Shown here: positions 34,101 to 45,124 of the stretch, in pieces
How the letters are laid out: the number at the start of each line of letters is the position of its first letter
How positions within the stretch are numbered: position 1 is the stretch's first letter
NCBI GenBank assembly: GCA_026873275.1
Contig: JANTUC010000006.1
Span: forward strand, 1,984,001-2,048,000
Direction of reading: 5' to 3'
DNA length: 64,000 nucleotides
Origin: Pseudopithomyces maydicus
Lineage: Eukaryota; Ascomycota; Dothideomycetes; Pleosporales; Didymosphaeriaceae
Program-made: the position numbers and the translations under genes
Notes under the pieces: generated by a model
What the model was told of the DNA's origin: nothing
What the model saw: the letters and a program-made list of their open reading frames with translations, nothing else
Databases searched by the model: none

Positions 34101-34843
34101 GTCGAGTTCTTCAAGCTGCTCAGGACCATCAACCTCAAATGTTTCCCGGCACTCCTCCGCCTGGATGCTCGATCTTTCAAGTTTGTCATCGATTCTTGCA
34201 TGTGGGCTAGCAAGCACGACAATCGCGAGGTGGAGAGCGCAGGTCTCTCAATGTGCTTTGAGCTGATCTCCAACATATCCGAAACTGACGCCCAAACGCG
34301 AAACGCCTTCTTCCAGCAGTTCTTCTCGACCATCTTGCAGGATGTCTTCTTCGTACTCACTGACAGTGACCACAAGGCAGGCTTCAAGTCACAATCTATG
34401 CTCCTCGCCAAGATGTTCTGGCTGGTGGAGTCGGGCAAGTTGGACGGGCCCATCTACACGCCCGAGCAGGCAGCTGGGGGGACATCAAATCACCAATTCT
34501 TGCAAAACTTTGTGGGTAACCTACTGGCCACTGCGTTCCCCAACCTCCAGACGTAAGTATTCCTGCACGGGTGCACAGGGACACACGACTAATTGGGTGG
34601 CGTAGGGCTCACATCGCATCGTTCATCGACGGTCTCTTTGCGACAAACTCGGATCTCGGGCGGTTCAAGATTATTTTACGAGATTTCCTCATCTCTCTCA
34701 AGGAGTTCTCTGGGGACAATGCGGAGCTGTTCACCGAGGAGCGCGAAGCAGCGGCAGCCAAGGCTAAAGAGGAGGAACGGGAGCGAGCGAGGAAGGTTGG
34801 AGGTCTTTTGAAGCCTTCGGAGATGGAGGACGATGAGTTGTGA
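31183..34843 (+). CDS. CRM1: Exportin-1 (CRM1/KapK)
   Basis: Eight exons: 31183-31190, 31282-31369, 31418-31490, 31539-31610, 31665-33626, 33679-33908, 34002-34552 and 34606-34843 (1073 aa), all phases consistent. The first exon is only 8 nt (MSV...), giving the filamentous-fungal start MSVSIPELDATVRSFYEG. CRM1 binds leucine-rich nuclear export signals with Ran-GTP and carries proteins and some RNPs out of the nucleus through the pore. The importin-beta N-terminal repeat (FKENPDAW, KYLGLQVLDNVIMTRWKVLPRDQC) and the export-signal groove (NTLCWAIGSISGAMNEETEKRF) are clear. Residue Cys497 in TLCWAIG equals human Cys528, the leptomycin B target. The 54-nt intron after exon 4 is a multiple of three without a stop, so it could be mistaken for coding sequence. 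At the sixth intron, the acceptor at 34001 was chosen over 33972 because it restores NKLHSLMEDQ. Confidence 0.97.
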
Positions 34844-36237
34844 CTCGATGAAGAGCTGGATCCAAATACCGCGACGCGCACACCGTTCGACAAGACCGAG
34901 GTGCGCCCTGGAGCATTAGGGGTCTTGAGCGAGAAGCCGGGCGAGCTAGATGGGTGGGATGTATATGGATTGTGAGTAGGGAGAGACGGAGGTGGAGGCA
35001 CAAGGGGCAAGGTGGTGCACGACTCCATGTGCTCTTGATGCACGTGTTTGGAGGCAAATTTTCCTTTGGATGGGTTGGTGGCTGGGTGAGTAGACACCAT
35101 GTTCAGCTGCGTATCAATACCCACAGATGCAAGGGGCTTCCGTAGGGGCTTCCATAGTTCAAAATGCAGGGAGGCTGTTGCAAGCCTCGTCATGATATCC
35201 CAATTGATAGCTACCTATACATGAAGACGCGGGTGCCCAGGTGCTGGGTCTGCGAACGCGAATACGAATACGAGCCCTGGAGGAAAGGTGCCCTGGAGGA
35301 AAGGTGCTCAGGAGTCAGGACGAGTGGAGCAGGCAGGGCAAGCACGATGGGCGGAGAAGGGGTGGTGGGGTCGGCTGGCGATGGATAGCTATGGCAAGTG
35401 TCACCGGCTTAAGACGCGGCTTGTAGTGAACCGTCAGGGACGTCATTGGCGATTCAATCGCTGTGGACGGGCCTACGAATTTGCTCGTGTCTGTGTCAGT
35501 CTGGCCCCAGGGTAGGTTGGCTCGAGGCTGCAGGCATACGATGGTGGACGAGAGTGGACTAGTGTGACCCCACCGCGTCCGTAAAGAGCAAGCGCAGTGG
35601 ATTAGATAATCAGGCAAACCTCGGCACACCGACGGCAGGTGCTTCCAAAGAGCACCACACCCGCTGCCGTCCTGGGAGCGTGGGCGCGTGCGGGGCTGCC
35701 ATTGGCCTGCTGCAAAACCTCCCATGAGAGCGACGACCCATGTGTCCAGCGACTCGTTCGATCCCCAGTGACCGTCTGCGCTGTGTCGTGGCCCGCTGAG
35801 GTCGAGTGCCGCTCAAGTCGACGTGCCACTCATATGCCGGCTGCTGCTCGGTAGCACCTGCCACGGCGAATTGTTGGGTGCGATCTAAACCTACCGCCTG
35901 CCATCCATTCAGCATCCGCGACCATCACCATCACCCGCTGTAGCCCACCCCCAAACCCCCATCCCCAATCCGCGCTTCACGCCGCTCCTCTCCACGGCGC
36001 GCACCCTCTAGGCCTCCAGGACGAGCCTCACATACACACTTGCTTTTTTCCATCTCGCAGCCGTTACCCGCTTGCCCTATGGGGTCCTGCTGACGAGCAC
36101 AACCCGTCAAACCCGGACCTGTATGGTTAGATCCACACGTCTGCTGGTTCCAGATTCTCGCTTGCGCATCGTCAGTCCGTGGCCATCGCCGCGAGTAGTA
36201 CCACTGCCGTGCCTGTTTTCTCTTTGCCGTCACCGCC
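34844..36237. other. Intergenic between CRM1 and PHO81
   Basis: 1.4 kb with no recognisable gene. A 16-bp direct repeat (CCCTGGAGGAAAGGTG, two copies) lies at about 35274-35306. This is the promoter side of PHO81. Confidence 0.5.
35041..35046. promoter_or_regulatory. CACGTG (possible Pho4-type site) upstream of PHO81
   Basis: CACGTG lies about 1.2 kb before the PHO81 start. In yeasts PHO81 is itself induced by phosphate limitation through Pho4 at CACGTG sites. The distance is long for a fungal promoter, so this is a weak assignment. Confidence 0.2.
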
Positions 36238-39200
36238 ATGTATGTCTCAATCCAATGGACCTTCGTCCGCTCCCCATTGTGGTCTTGAGGAAATCTGCAT
36301 CGTCCACCACTCTAGCTTCCAAAGACGACCCCACTGACTCGCCGCGCTTTTCCAGGAAGTTCGGAAAGCACATTCAGAAGCGGCAGCTCGAGATCCCAGA
36401 GTATGCCGCCAGTTTCGTCGACTACAAGGCCCTCAAAAAGGTATCCTACGTGCCACTATCCCATGCATGCGCTGCCGAAGTAACACATTATAGCTCATCA
36501 AGAAACTGAGCACCACGCCTGTCATACCCGCCCAGGGAGACCACCATGGACATGAAACTTTTGACCCACAGACCTCTCTGCAGGCCAACAAGGCCACCTT
36601 CTTCTTCCGAGTGGTGAGCCACATGCAGACTTCCCTCGCTGGATTTGCGCTCATGCTTCGGGTAGGAACGTGAACTGGAGAAGGTCAATACCTTCTACCT
36701 CCAGAAGGAGGCCGAGGTACTATACTATTGTTGTTGTCCATGTGCCACGGAGCCGCCCGCTCACCTCTCCCTAGCTGCGCCTCCGCTTGTCCACCCTCCT
36801 CGACAAGAAGAAAGTGATGCAACAACACCCTCAGTCCGTCTCCAAGTCGTCCTCCCGATATGTCGCCCTCGAAGAGGGCCTAAAGCAGTTTAGCATGGAC
36901 CTGAATAAGCTCGAGGTGATTGGCCCTTGCGTCTACCTGCGCCTGAGGCTAACCACACCTAGCAATTCGTCGATGTAAACGGAACCGCATTCTCCAAAAT
37001 TCTGAAAAAGGTTCGTGGTTTTGCCCGCCATTCGTGGTAGTCGAATGCTGACAGTGACCAGTGGGACAAAACCTCAAAGGTCGGATGATGCCTCGCAGCA
37101 TTCACGCGACGCTGACTGACATTCACGCCAGTCACGAGAAAAACAACTTTATCTTTCACGAGCCGTCGATGTTCAGCCCTGTTTCAACCGCGATGTCATA
37201 AGCAATCTATCCGATCAAGCCACACAGGCCCTCCTCGACTTCTCCGGCTGGGCAGATGGAGAAGGGATGCAGGCGCCCCAGGAGTCAACCCAATCGAGAG
37301 TCTATGAGCCATCAGTAGAGGCTAACCTCCAGCTCGACAACCAGATTGTTCAAGCCATCAACACCGCAAACACCATTCAAATCCATGACTGTCTCTCTCG
37401 ATTGCAGAAACTTGGCGACGCAAAGGAACGAATAACTCGGGCCTTTCTCAGCACTGTCGAGGCCGCTCCGGAAGCGGCTCTAAAGGCACTATTGGACACC
37501 AATCTGGTAAACTTAAGGCAGGAGGACGAAATCAACGAGCGGAACTGTATGCACAAGGCTGCCATTCGCGGAAGACCCGAGGTCTTGAGGCTGGGTCTCA
37601 ATGGAGGTGTCGACCCACATGCGACAGATGTCTACGGTCGCATCCCACTACACTATGCTGCCATGCATGGCCGTGTAGACCTTCTTCAGGAACTCATCAG
37701 TGTCGCGCCGGATACCGTCAACTTCCGGGACCAGGATAGCTTTACGCCGCTTATACACGCCATCGTCCACTCGCAGCTTTCATGCGTTCAGATGCTCCTG
37801 ACGAGCGGCGCACACCTTACCCGTCTTGGTCCAGCTGAGCACATTCCTCTCAACCTTGCGTGTCAATGGGGGTCCATAGAAATTGTCGAGCTCCTCCTTC
37901 AGCGTGACGCAGAAATGCTCCCGGATGCTGAAGGCTTGTACCCTGCTCACCTCGTGGCGCGCTCGGGGAAAACCCCACAGATGTTACTCCTGCTTAAGAA
38001 ATACGGCGCGGACCTGGATCAGCCGGACAAGCTCTATCAATGGACACCCTCTTCCACGCTGCTAGCGACGGACATGTCGAGTGCTTGAAGACTTTGCTTC
38101 AGTGCCAGGTTGATGTGGATGTAGTTGACGAAAAAGGCTTGTCAGCCATGTATTATGCGACCTGGGAAGGCCACTTGGAATGTATGAAGCTGCTAGCTGC
38201 CATTGGCAGCGGAGTCGGCCTCAAGGTGCAGCGTGGTCTCACTCCTCGGTTGACGACACCTACTGCCTCTGGTACAGCGCCTGGTCCGATGGAAACAGAA
38301 GGCGACGCAGAAGGTATTCCCGAATTCATCCTACCGCCTCCCATAATACCCTTCCGAAGATATGGTCACAACTTCCTAGACACAAAGACGTTCGTCGTCA
38401 TCAGCTTCGAGAGGATGGGCAAAGACGCGATTCGATTTTACGACGAGACCAAGTACCCGGCAGCGAGACTAACTATTTCGTCGAAGAGTTCGGACCTAAT
38501 CCCCCGCAACGTTCTACTCCCTGTTCAAGACGAGTTCAAGGTCATTTCTTTCCAAATTGAGAACATCTCGTCATTTTCAATAGACTTTGACGTCTACCCC
38601 ACCATTGGATCCAAGGTAATCGCTCGTGGCGTGGCATCATCAAAGGTTTTCACCAATCCCGGAAAGAGCACAGGACAATGGCATCTAGAGCTTTTCGATC
38701 CAAGGCTGCGAGCAATTGGGCAGATATCTTTCGACTATCAAGTGGTGAAACCCTTCCATGGCATACCGCTCGAAATTACACATTTTGCTACCTACTGGAA
38801 GGCCACAAGTCAACTGGATTCGCAGCCGCATACTCTGATCACCGGTTCAAGTTTATCGGGAGAGTACGTTCGGTTGTTCGTCCAGCTTACCGCTGACGGG
38901 GTTCCGGTCTTGTATCCTCGGTGGAAGATCAGTCACGAAGGCCTAGACGTTCCAGTGAACATTTTGACGTACGCACAGGTCGCGTCTATTGGCGCGAGAC
39001 AAAACCCGTCTGCTGCAGCACAACTCGCTAACCTTCGGAACACAAACTCTAACGACATCCCATGGATCCATCAGTCCCTCGCGGCATCATTTGCTACGCT
39101 AGAAGATGCTTTGAATTTGCTCCCTGCGCATGTACATGTGGAGCTGCATGTTTTATTCCCATCGCGAACTGAAGAAGAACGTCTAAGGCTGGGACCTACC

Positions 39201-39844
39201 GAAGATATGAATGAATTCGCGGACAAGATTCTTGCCGTTGTATTTGAGCATGCTAGGGTTTTGCGCGAGCAAGGTGCAGGAGAGATTGATGGCACACTAC
39301 GCAGTGTCGTTTTGAGCTCGTTCAATCAGGATATTTGTACCGTGCTCAACTGGAAGCAGCCGAACTGTAGGTCAATCGTCACTCCAGTCTATTAGAATCA
39401 CGCTAATATCGGCTTTAGATCCTGTGATGCTTTGCAACGAGCTTGGCGCAGAAAGCATGAATCAGCCAGCAAGCGCCGTGGAGAGTAGTGGGCGCACACA
39501 AATCTCAGTCAAGGAGGCCGTTCAGATTGCGCGCGACAACAACTTCATGGGCCTGATTTGCAGTTCTCGTCTCCTAGTAAGTATCCAAGATTGGGACATG
39601 TATACCGTATTATTCACCAAAAATACCTTGGACTGACTGTGACACGCAGAGTCTGGCGCCTGCCATCATCGAATCGATCAAGACCGCCGGGCTCGTCCTG
39701 GTCAGCGACGTGTCAGACGACCTTGTGGAAGAAAGTTCGCGCCTCGGGGTGGCGAGGCCCATTGGAGACTACACGCCGAACGGCGTGGATGGGATCCTGA
39801 AGGGCAATGGAGTGTTGAGGTTTAATGAAAGCATCGATATGTAG
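36238..39844 (+). CDS. PHO81: Phosphate-system CDK inhibitor Pho81 (SPX-ankyrin-GDPD); start codon split by intron; apparent 1-nt frameshift
   Basis: Exons: 36238-36239, 36356-36440, 36494-36613, 36666-36716, 36775-36915, 36963-37010, 37062-37079, 37132-39366, 39419-39576 and 39650-39844; about 1017 aa. The family starts MKFGKHIQKRQLEIPEY. Here AAG-TTC-GGA follows an acceptor at 36355, and the only nearby donor leaves AT at 36238-36239. The ATG is thus split AT|G by a GTATGT...CCAG intron. The SPX domain (to about 185) senses inositol pyrophosphates. Ankyrin repeats follow (CMHKAAIRGRPEV, PLHYAAMHGRVDL, PLNLACQWGS, GLSAMYYATWEGHLECM). A C2-like strand region and a degenerate GDPD end the protein. 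Pho81 restrains Pho80-Pho85 under low phosphate. The frame breaks at the CCC run 38047-38049; one added C restores QWTPLFHAASDGHVECLK. Exons 2-7 are short, so automated models may miss the SPX part. Confidence 0.93.
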
Positions 39845-39956
39845 GACGTTCGTCATCTGTTGGACCGTAATGGGATTGCGCTGCGACAACAAGCGCTAGA
39901 CGTGCAGGCTCACAGTGAAGGCTATGGTACTTGAAGGATGCAGAAGATTAGAGTGT

Positions 39957-39992
<36 letters not shown>

Positions 39993-40377
39993 GATGTGGA
40001 TAAAACCCAGGTCAGGTGGGCGGTCCTCTTGTTTTTGGGGGAGTTTTGCTGCGGGATGGAAGACATGAAGGCCATGAGTGGCCTCGGTTTTGTATAGACA
40101 CTAGGTGGTTACGGGCCATGATGATGAGTAGACTGTGATATAATGTGGATTCAACGCGATGCACTTCTACAACCTTGGAAGATGTCGGGTCATATGACGT
40201 GCATACATTAGGGTGCGACAGGGGTGCGGCACGCTTTCCGCGCCCCTTGGACGCTAGTTTTGCATCTGAGGCTTGTGTCGGTCGCGAAAAGTCGAGGGCA
40301 ACGCCCGGACTGCTTGATCGCCTGCCATGCTGGCCTGATAGACTTTTGTACGCTGTTTCCCGGGTTGCTCGCTCAAG
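39845..40377. other. Intergenic with TG microsatellite
   Basis: 3' flank of PHO81 and promoter of MCP2. Nothing else seen apart from the dinucleotide repeat. Confidence 0.6.
39961..39990. repeat. (TG)15 microsatellite
   Basis: Fifteen uninterrupted TG units starting 117 bp after the PHO81 stop codon. Confidence 0.98.
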
Positions 40378-42230
40378 ATGAACGCCTTGAACGCCTTCTC
40401 GCCCCTGATGCGACGCACTGCGCAGGCGCCGTGGACCTGCAACGCCTGTCTTCGGCGCCAGGTGCCACAGCTCCGGAACAGCTTCGCGACAAAACGAACG
40501 CCAGGTGCAGAACAGACGGCAAAGGCAAGCAAGAGCAAGAGGCGGAGAAGACTGGTGTTCGTCGGCGGAGGATTGGCGCTATTGGGCACAGCCGTCGCGG
40601 TCAACGACGACGTGAAGCACGCCTATGTTGCGGTGCAGAGGAGTAGCAGGGTGCTGTCGACGCTGTTCGTCAACGTGAAGGAGTGAGCATGGTCCCGCCG
40701 CCTCCAGTTCTGATCGTTTGCATGCTAATGCCTTGCCCAGCTACCGAGATACCCTGAAGAAGCACGACGACGAAGGCTACGACGAGACGCTCAAAGCATG
40801 CCATCTGCGATGCGCCAAACGCACCCTCCGCACCCTCGAGAAGAACGGCTCTATTTTCATTAAGCTCGGCCAGCACCTGAGCAGTCTGAACTACCTCCTC
40901 CCCAGCGAGTGGTGCGACACCTTCATCCCGCTACAGGACAAATGCCCCGTCTCCTCCTACGAGTCGATCAAAGAGATGGTCATGGCAGACGAAGGCACCG
41001 ACCTCTCCTCCTACTTCTCCTCCTTCGACCCGTTGCCTATCGGTGCCGCCTCGCTCGCCCAAGTCCACCGCGCCGTCGTCCGTTCCACCGGTGAAAAGGT
41101 TGCTGTCAAAGTGCAACACCCTGCGCTCGATGAATGGGCCAGGCTCGACCTCGCTCTTACCCGCTTCACCTTCGAGACCCTTCGCTACTGGTTCCCAGAA
41201 TACGACCTCACCTGGCTATCCGAGGAGATGGAAAAATCCCTTCCCCAGGAACTTGATTTCCGCCAGGAAGGCCACAACGCCACGCGGGCACGCGAGTACT
41301 TCTCGCACGTGCGCGACGCCCCCGTCATCATTCCCAAAGTCCTCTGGGCGAAGCGCCGCATCCTCGTCATGCAGTATGTGAGCGGTGCACGGCCCGACGA
41401 CCTCGAGTATCTGGACTCGCACGGCATCGACCGCGACGACGTGTCCGCGGCCCTCGCCCGCATCTTCAACGAGATGATCTTCGGCACAGGGGCGCCCCTC
41501 CACTGCGATCCTCACGGCGGCAACATAGCCATACGGCATAACCCTGATCCCCGCGCCCGCGCAAACTTCGACGTCGTGCTGTACGACCATGGACTCTATC
41601 GCGACATTCCTCTCCCTTTGCGCCGATCGTATGCAAAGCTCTGGCTGGCGGTGCTCGACAAAGACGAACCACGCATGCGGCAGTACGCGAAAGAGGTAGC
41701 GGGCATTTCTGATGAGCACTTCCCTTTGTTTGCGAGTGCCATCACGGGGCGGGATTTCAGCGTGCTGGTTGACCGCGAGGGCGTGAGCAGTGCGAGGAGC
41801 GCTGCGGAGAAGGAGGTGATTACCGACGCGCTTGGAGATGGCATGTTGGAGGATATTATTAATTTGCTGGGAAAGGTCCCGCGAGTGATATTATTGATCT
41901 TGAAGACGAATGACCTCAGTGAGTACTCAGCCCCTTTTTGAAATGATCCCAGTTAGACGAAAGATCTGACGACCGATAGCACGCTCCCTGGACGAGAATC
42001 TTCACACGAGACAGGGCCCTGCGCGCACATTTTTGATCCTTGCGCGGTACGCAAGCCGCACCGTTTACGAGGAGGCGTTGGAGCAGTTGAGTGGGAAGTG
42101 GTATCTTCCGGGCAACTTTTTGCGATGGGTCAGGGCGTGGGCGGCACACGCCAGAGTGGAGCTCAAGTTGGGGGTCTATGAGATGGTGGTCAGGGGGAGA
42201 GGATGGTTGGGGATGAGAGTTGGGGGTTAA
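40378..42230 (+). CDS. MCP2: Mitochondrial ABC1/ADCK-family atypical kinase (Mcp2-like)
   Basis: Three exons: 40378-40682, 40741-41918 and 41980-42230 (577 aa). The N-terminus is basic and Arg/Ser-rich, as for mitochondrial import, with a short hydrophobic stretch (LVFVGGGLALLGTAVAV, about 60-76) that may anchor it in the inner membrane. ABC1-family marks are in order: ETLKACHLRCAKRTLRTLEKNGSIFIKLGQHLSS (the KxGQ motif), PIGAASLAQVHRA (Ala-rich loop), VAVKVQHP, ELDFRQEGHNA, HCDPHGGN (catalytic loop; HADPHPGN in many members) and LYDHGLYRD in place of DFG. The CHxRCA-KNGSIFIKLGQH pattern matches yeast Mcp2 (YLR253W) rather than Coq8. Mcp2 acts in mitochondrial lipid homeostasis and suppresses loss of ER-mitochondria contacts. 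Confidence 0.9.
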
Positions 42231-42576
42231 GGGATTGGGCGAAGACACTATACAGGCGGACAGCAAGAAGAGGAGCATAGGCACCATACCGCTGCGATTA
42301 ACGATAGAACGGGGGAACCTTGCCGACTCAACCGATTCCACCTCCGCCTTCGCTATCTGCACCCACCCTATTCAACATGAAGCGTGTGAATTCATGTGTG
42401 CCATGACCCATGCCCGTCACTACCCCAGGTACCCTAGATACGACGCGAGATCGCCGCTAACCTCGCCTCACCACGCGCCACGCGCACCACAAAAATCACC
42501 CTCAAATTCCCACCACACATCGCAACCGCATAACCGTATCAATTCCATCCACCTATTCGCACACACAGTAATCGTC
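42231..42576. other. Intergenic, promoter of eL33
   Basis: 346 bp between MCP2 and the ribosomal protein gene on the same strand, C-rich toward the start. No defined element could be named. Confidence 0.6.
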
Positions 42577-43026
42577 ATGTCCGCCGAACAGTCTCACCGC
42601 CGTACGTTCTCCAATCACGTCCAACCACCACACCCACAACTCACACATGCAGTCTACGTAAAGGGCCGCCACCTCGGCTACCAGCGTGGAAAGCGCAACA
42701 CCAACCCCAACGTCAGCTTGCTCGCGCTGGAAGGCGTGGACAGCAGCGAGGCGGCTGAGTTCTACCTCGGAAAGCGCGTGGCGTTTGTGTACCGTGCGCA
42801 GACGGAGACCAGGGGAACGAAGCACCGCGTTGTATGGGGCAAGATTAGGAAGACGCATGGTAAGAATCATACTCTTCTTCGGGAGAGGAACTCTCTGGTC
42901 GGAGGCAGTGGGCTGACAGTGTGCACAGGGAACTCGGGCGTTGTCCGCGCTTCTTTCCGCAACAATCTACCACCCAAGTCGTTCGGTGCCTCGGTGCGCG
43001 TCATGTTGTACCCCAGCGCGATATAG
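42577..43026 (+). CDS. RPL33: 60S ribosomal protein eL33 (yeast L33, human L35a)
   Basis: Three exons: 42577-42601, 42653-42859 and 42929-43026 (109 aa, normal for the family). The protein reads MSAEQSHRLYVKGRHLGYQRGKRN at the start, then FYLGKRVAFVYRAQTE, HRVVWGKIRKTHGNSGVVRASFRNNLPPKSFGASVRVMLYPSAI. It is a component of the large cytosolic ribosomal subunit. The first intron sits early (after codon 8), as is usual for fungal ribosomal protein genes. Nothing is odd. Confidence 0.98.
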   Translation: MSAEQSHRRTFSNHVQPPHPQLTHAVYVKGRHLGYQRGKRNTNPNVSLLALEGVDSSEAAEFYLGKRVAFVYRAQTETRGTKHRVVWGKIRKTHGKNHTLLRERNSLVGGSGLTVCTGNSGVVRASFRNNLPPKSFGASVRVMLYPSAI

Positions 43027-43614
43027 TTTCCTTGAATCACCTCGTGTGAGCGCCCCTCTCGCATCGATCTCCTTGTCCCCCGATCGGCGTTTCCACTCTT
43101 GGGAGGACGAAGAGACGACATGCATGCACTCATATGTTTCGCGAAACTACCTTTGTCTTACGGGGGCGAAATTTGCATCACTGCAATGCGGAGACCGAGT
43201 GGGCGGGTGTTTAGGACGGATCGCGAGAAATATGGAAAGACGACGCGAGATCGATAGCACGACGTCGTAGCCTGGGAATCACCAAAAGAATAAACGAAAG
43301 AAATACATGTACGGGATGGATGGCGGACGAAAGTTCCAAGGCGCGGAAGTGCCTTTGCGAGCGTCACTGTAGACGTCGATGTCTGCATGAAGATGGCCAC
43401 ATTATAGACAGGACCGTAAAGGCGGAAGCTGGACAATGCGTAGATCCAGTAGGGACGATTTACATACAAGATACCCAATGCAATTCAAATTTTGCTTCTG
43501 ATCGAGTGGTGGTCGTAGTCACGGCTGCTTTCTACTGTATGCCCTATGGTATTGGTGCGTGTGAGGTCTGAATTGCCTTGAGCGAACGTTGAACTCAACC
43601 CAAAGACTGGTTGA
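43027..43614. other. Intergenic, no gene seen
   Basis: 3' flank of eL33 leading into a degraded region. The upstream part of the EEP pseudogene may extend into it but is no longer recognisable. Confidence 0.5.
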
Positions 43615-44200
43615 TCAGTAGACTGGGACAAAGAGGGTCGTATATTAATAGTGGAGCTGAGAAGCGAGACTTCCAAGCTTGCTCTATCCAACATCTACGC
43701 AGTAAATGGGACAGATAACCCATATCGTGATCCCGCAACGGGCACAATACGAGGTACACGGCATGAAAGAAAGCTAGCATTCCATCAACTACTCGTGGAA
43801 GGGCTTAGAGAAGAACGGTTGGAACATTTTGCTCGCTGGGGACATGAACTTAGCACCTACAATAATAGACTGACGGCCATCCTCGGCCGAAGGTATTTCC
43901 CCAACATCATACTGTCAATCGTGCGGACTTGAAGTCGAAGTTTCTGAGCGGGAAGAAGCAAGCTGGCCAATTAACGTTTCATGGTGTCGATGTTTCCAGA
44001 GAGATGTATAAGACTGAGAGGTGATTTACATACTTTCCGAGAGGAAGGGATTGGGGAACTAGTTGTGATCGTGTGGACTATCTTATTGCGGGAAGGAGAT
44101 TGTGGGACAAAGGAATCATCTGTCGAACTGGTATATTAGACAACGAAGCAGATAGTGGCCCGAGCGATCACGTACCAATCTGGGTCGATATCGAGTTTGT
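43615..44200 (+). pseudogene. Broken endonuclease/exonuclease/phosphatase (DNase I-like) family gene
   Basis: Three frames together read as the C-terminal half of a fungal EEP-superfamily nuclease: SVDWDKEGRILIVELRS, NIYAVNGTDNPYRDPATGT and TRHERKLAFHQLL; then WNILLAGDMNLAPTIID; then DGHPRPKVFPQHHTVNRADLKSKF, FTYFPRGRDWGTSCDRVDYLI and GPSDHVPIWVDIE. Catalytic-type motifs (GDMN, SCDRVDYL, SDHVP) are still visible. Lesions are a frameshift at about 43800-43815, another at about 43871-43876, and a TGA at 44022-44024 in place of an Arg-type codon. The N-terminal half is missing or unreadable. Several lesion types and a lost half mark this as a real relic, not a single read error. Confidence 0.8.
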
Positions 44201-45085
44201 AAAGAATTCGGCAACAGAGAGCGACGGCGCGAGTTGGAAATTCACAGGAGTAGCCGTCGCCACTCTGAGACACGATATATACATACATCAGATAGGAACA
44301 CCTATCCGCGTAGAAAGCTTTACACATGATCGAATGTCTCGGGGTACTTGCCGATGAGGTCACCGGTTGATTGCTTCATATGCAATGCTCTGACTTTCAG
44401 ACCGAAGCTTTTATGTATATCATTGGTGATGTCGACTGGATACTTGATCTTGCTTCTATATCCATCTGATTACCCAGTCACAACTCAATTCCTGGTAAAA
44501 TAATCACATGGAACATACAATGCGATACACATCGATCAGAAGGTCAAAGAAACATTTCAGTTGCTTGAATACCCTGATCTGCACTTACAAAACCCGCAAG
44601 TTTCATGGTCATGAGCACCTTTCCCTCGTGAACATAATTTATCAAAGACGGACAGGATGGATGTACTGAACAACAGGAACAGTGTGATGCTACGCGCCAT
44701 TCGTGTTTCTTTCTCCACTGCTTTATGTGTGTGATCAAACGCAACAGCAGTTCACTGTTACTTGTACCTGGGTAGCCTTTGTAGAAGCACTCATGCTTCA
44801 GAATCATTTAGGCTGCCTGAAAGTGCATGCGGAACAGCAGTGTCGGAAACCATCTCGTGTTCAGATGCCATAACACATGCATTGCCCTCACGATGATTGC
44901 GATACTAGCACAACGCAGAAGACATGATTCCACCGATACATGTGTTAGCCTAGGGGGTGGCCTTCTGCAGAGAGTGGACGTGCTTTGCAGCTCTATTGCA
45001 GCGCCAAGCACCCGGTATTAGCCAGGGTGGGGTGGGTTCTGACACAGATGTGATACCCCGCTTCGGTGCGCACTACCCCACCAGC
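44201..45085. other. Intergenic, no gene seen
   Basis: About 0.9 kb between the EEP relic and the tRNA gene. A short minus-strand open frame (44544-44807) has no recognisable content. Confidence 0.5.
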
Positions 45086-45092
45086 TATATAT
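45086..45092 (+). promoter_or_regulatory. TATA-like element upstream of tRNA-Phe
   Basis: TATATAT begins 39 bp and ends 33 bp before the mature 5' end of the tRNA, the spacing of upstream TATA boxes that position TFIIIB at some fungal tRNA genes and at U6. Its use is inferred. Confidence 0.45.
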
Positions 45093-45124
45093 TCACCAAA
45101 ATTCGTCCGTCTTCCATCAATCCA

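Noticed and set aside
44544..44807. 87-codon minus-strand open frame
   Set aside because: No recognisable content, and it lies in a degraded region.
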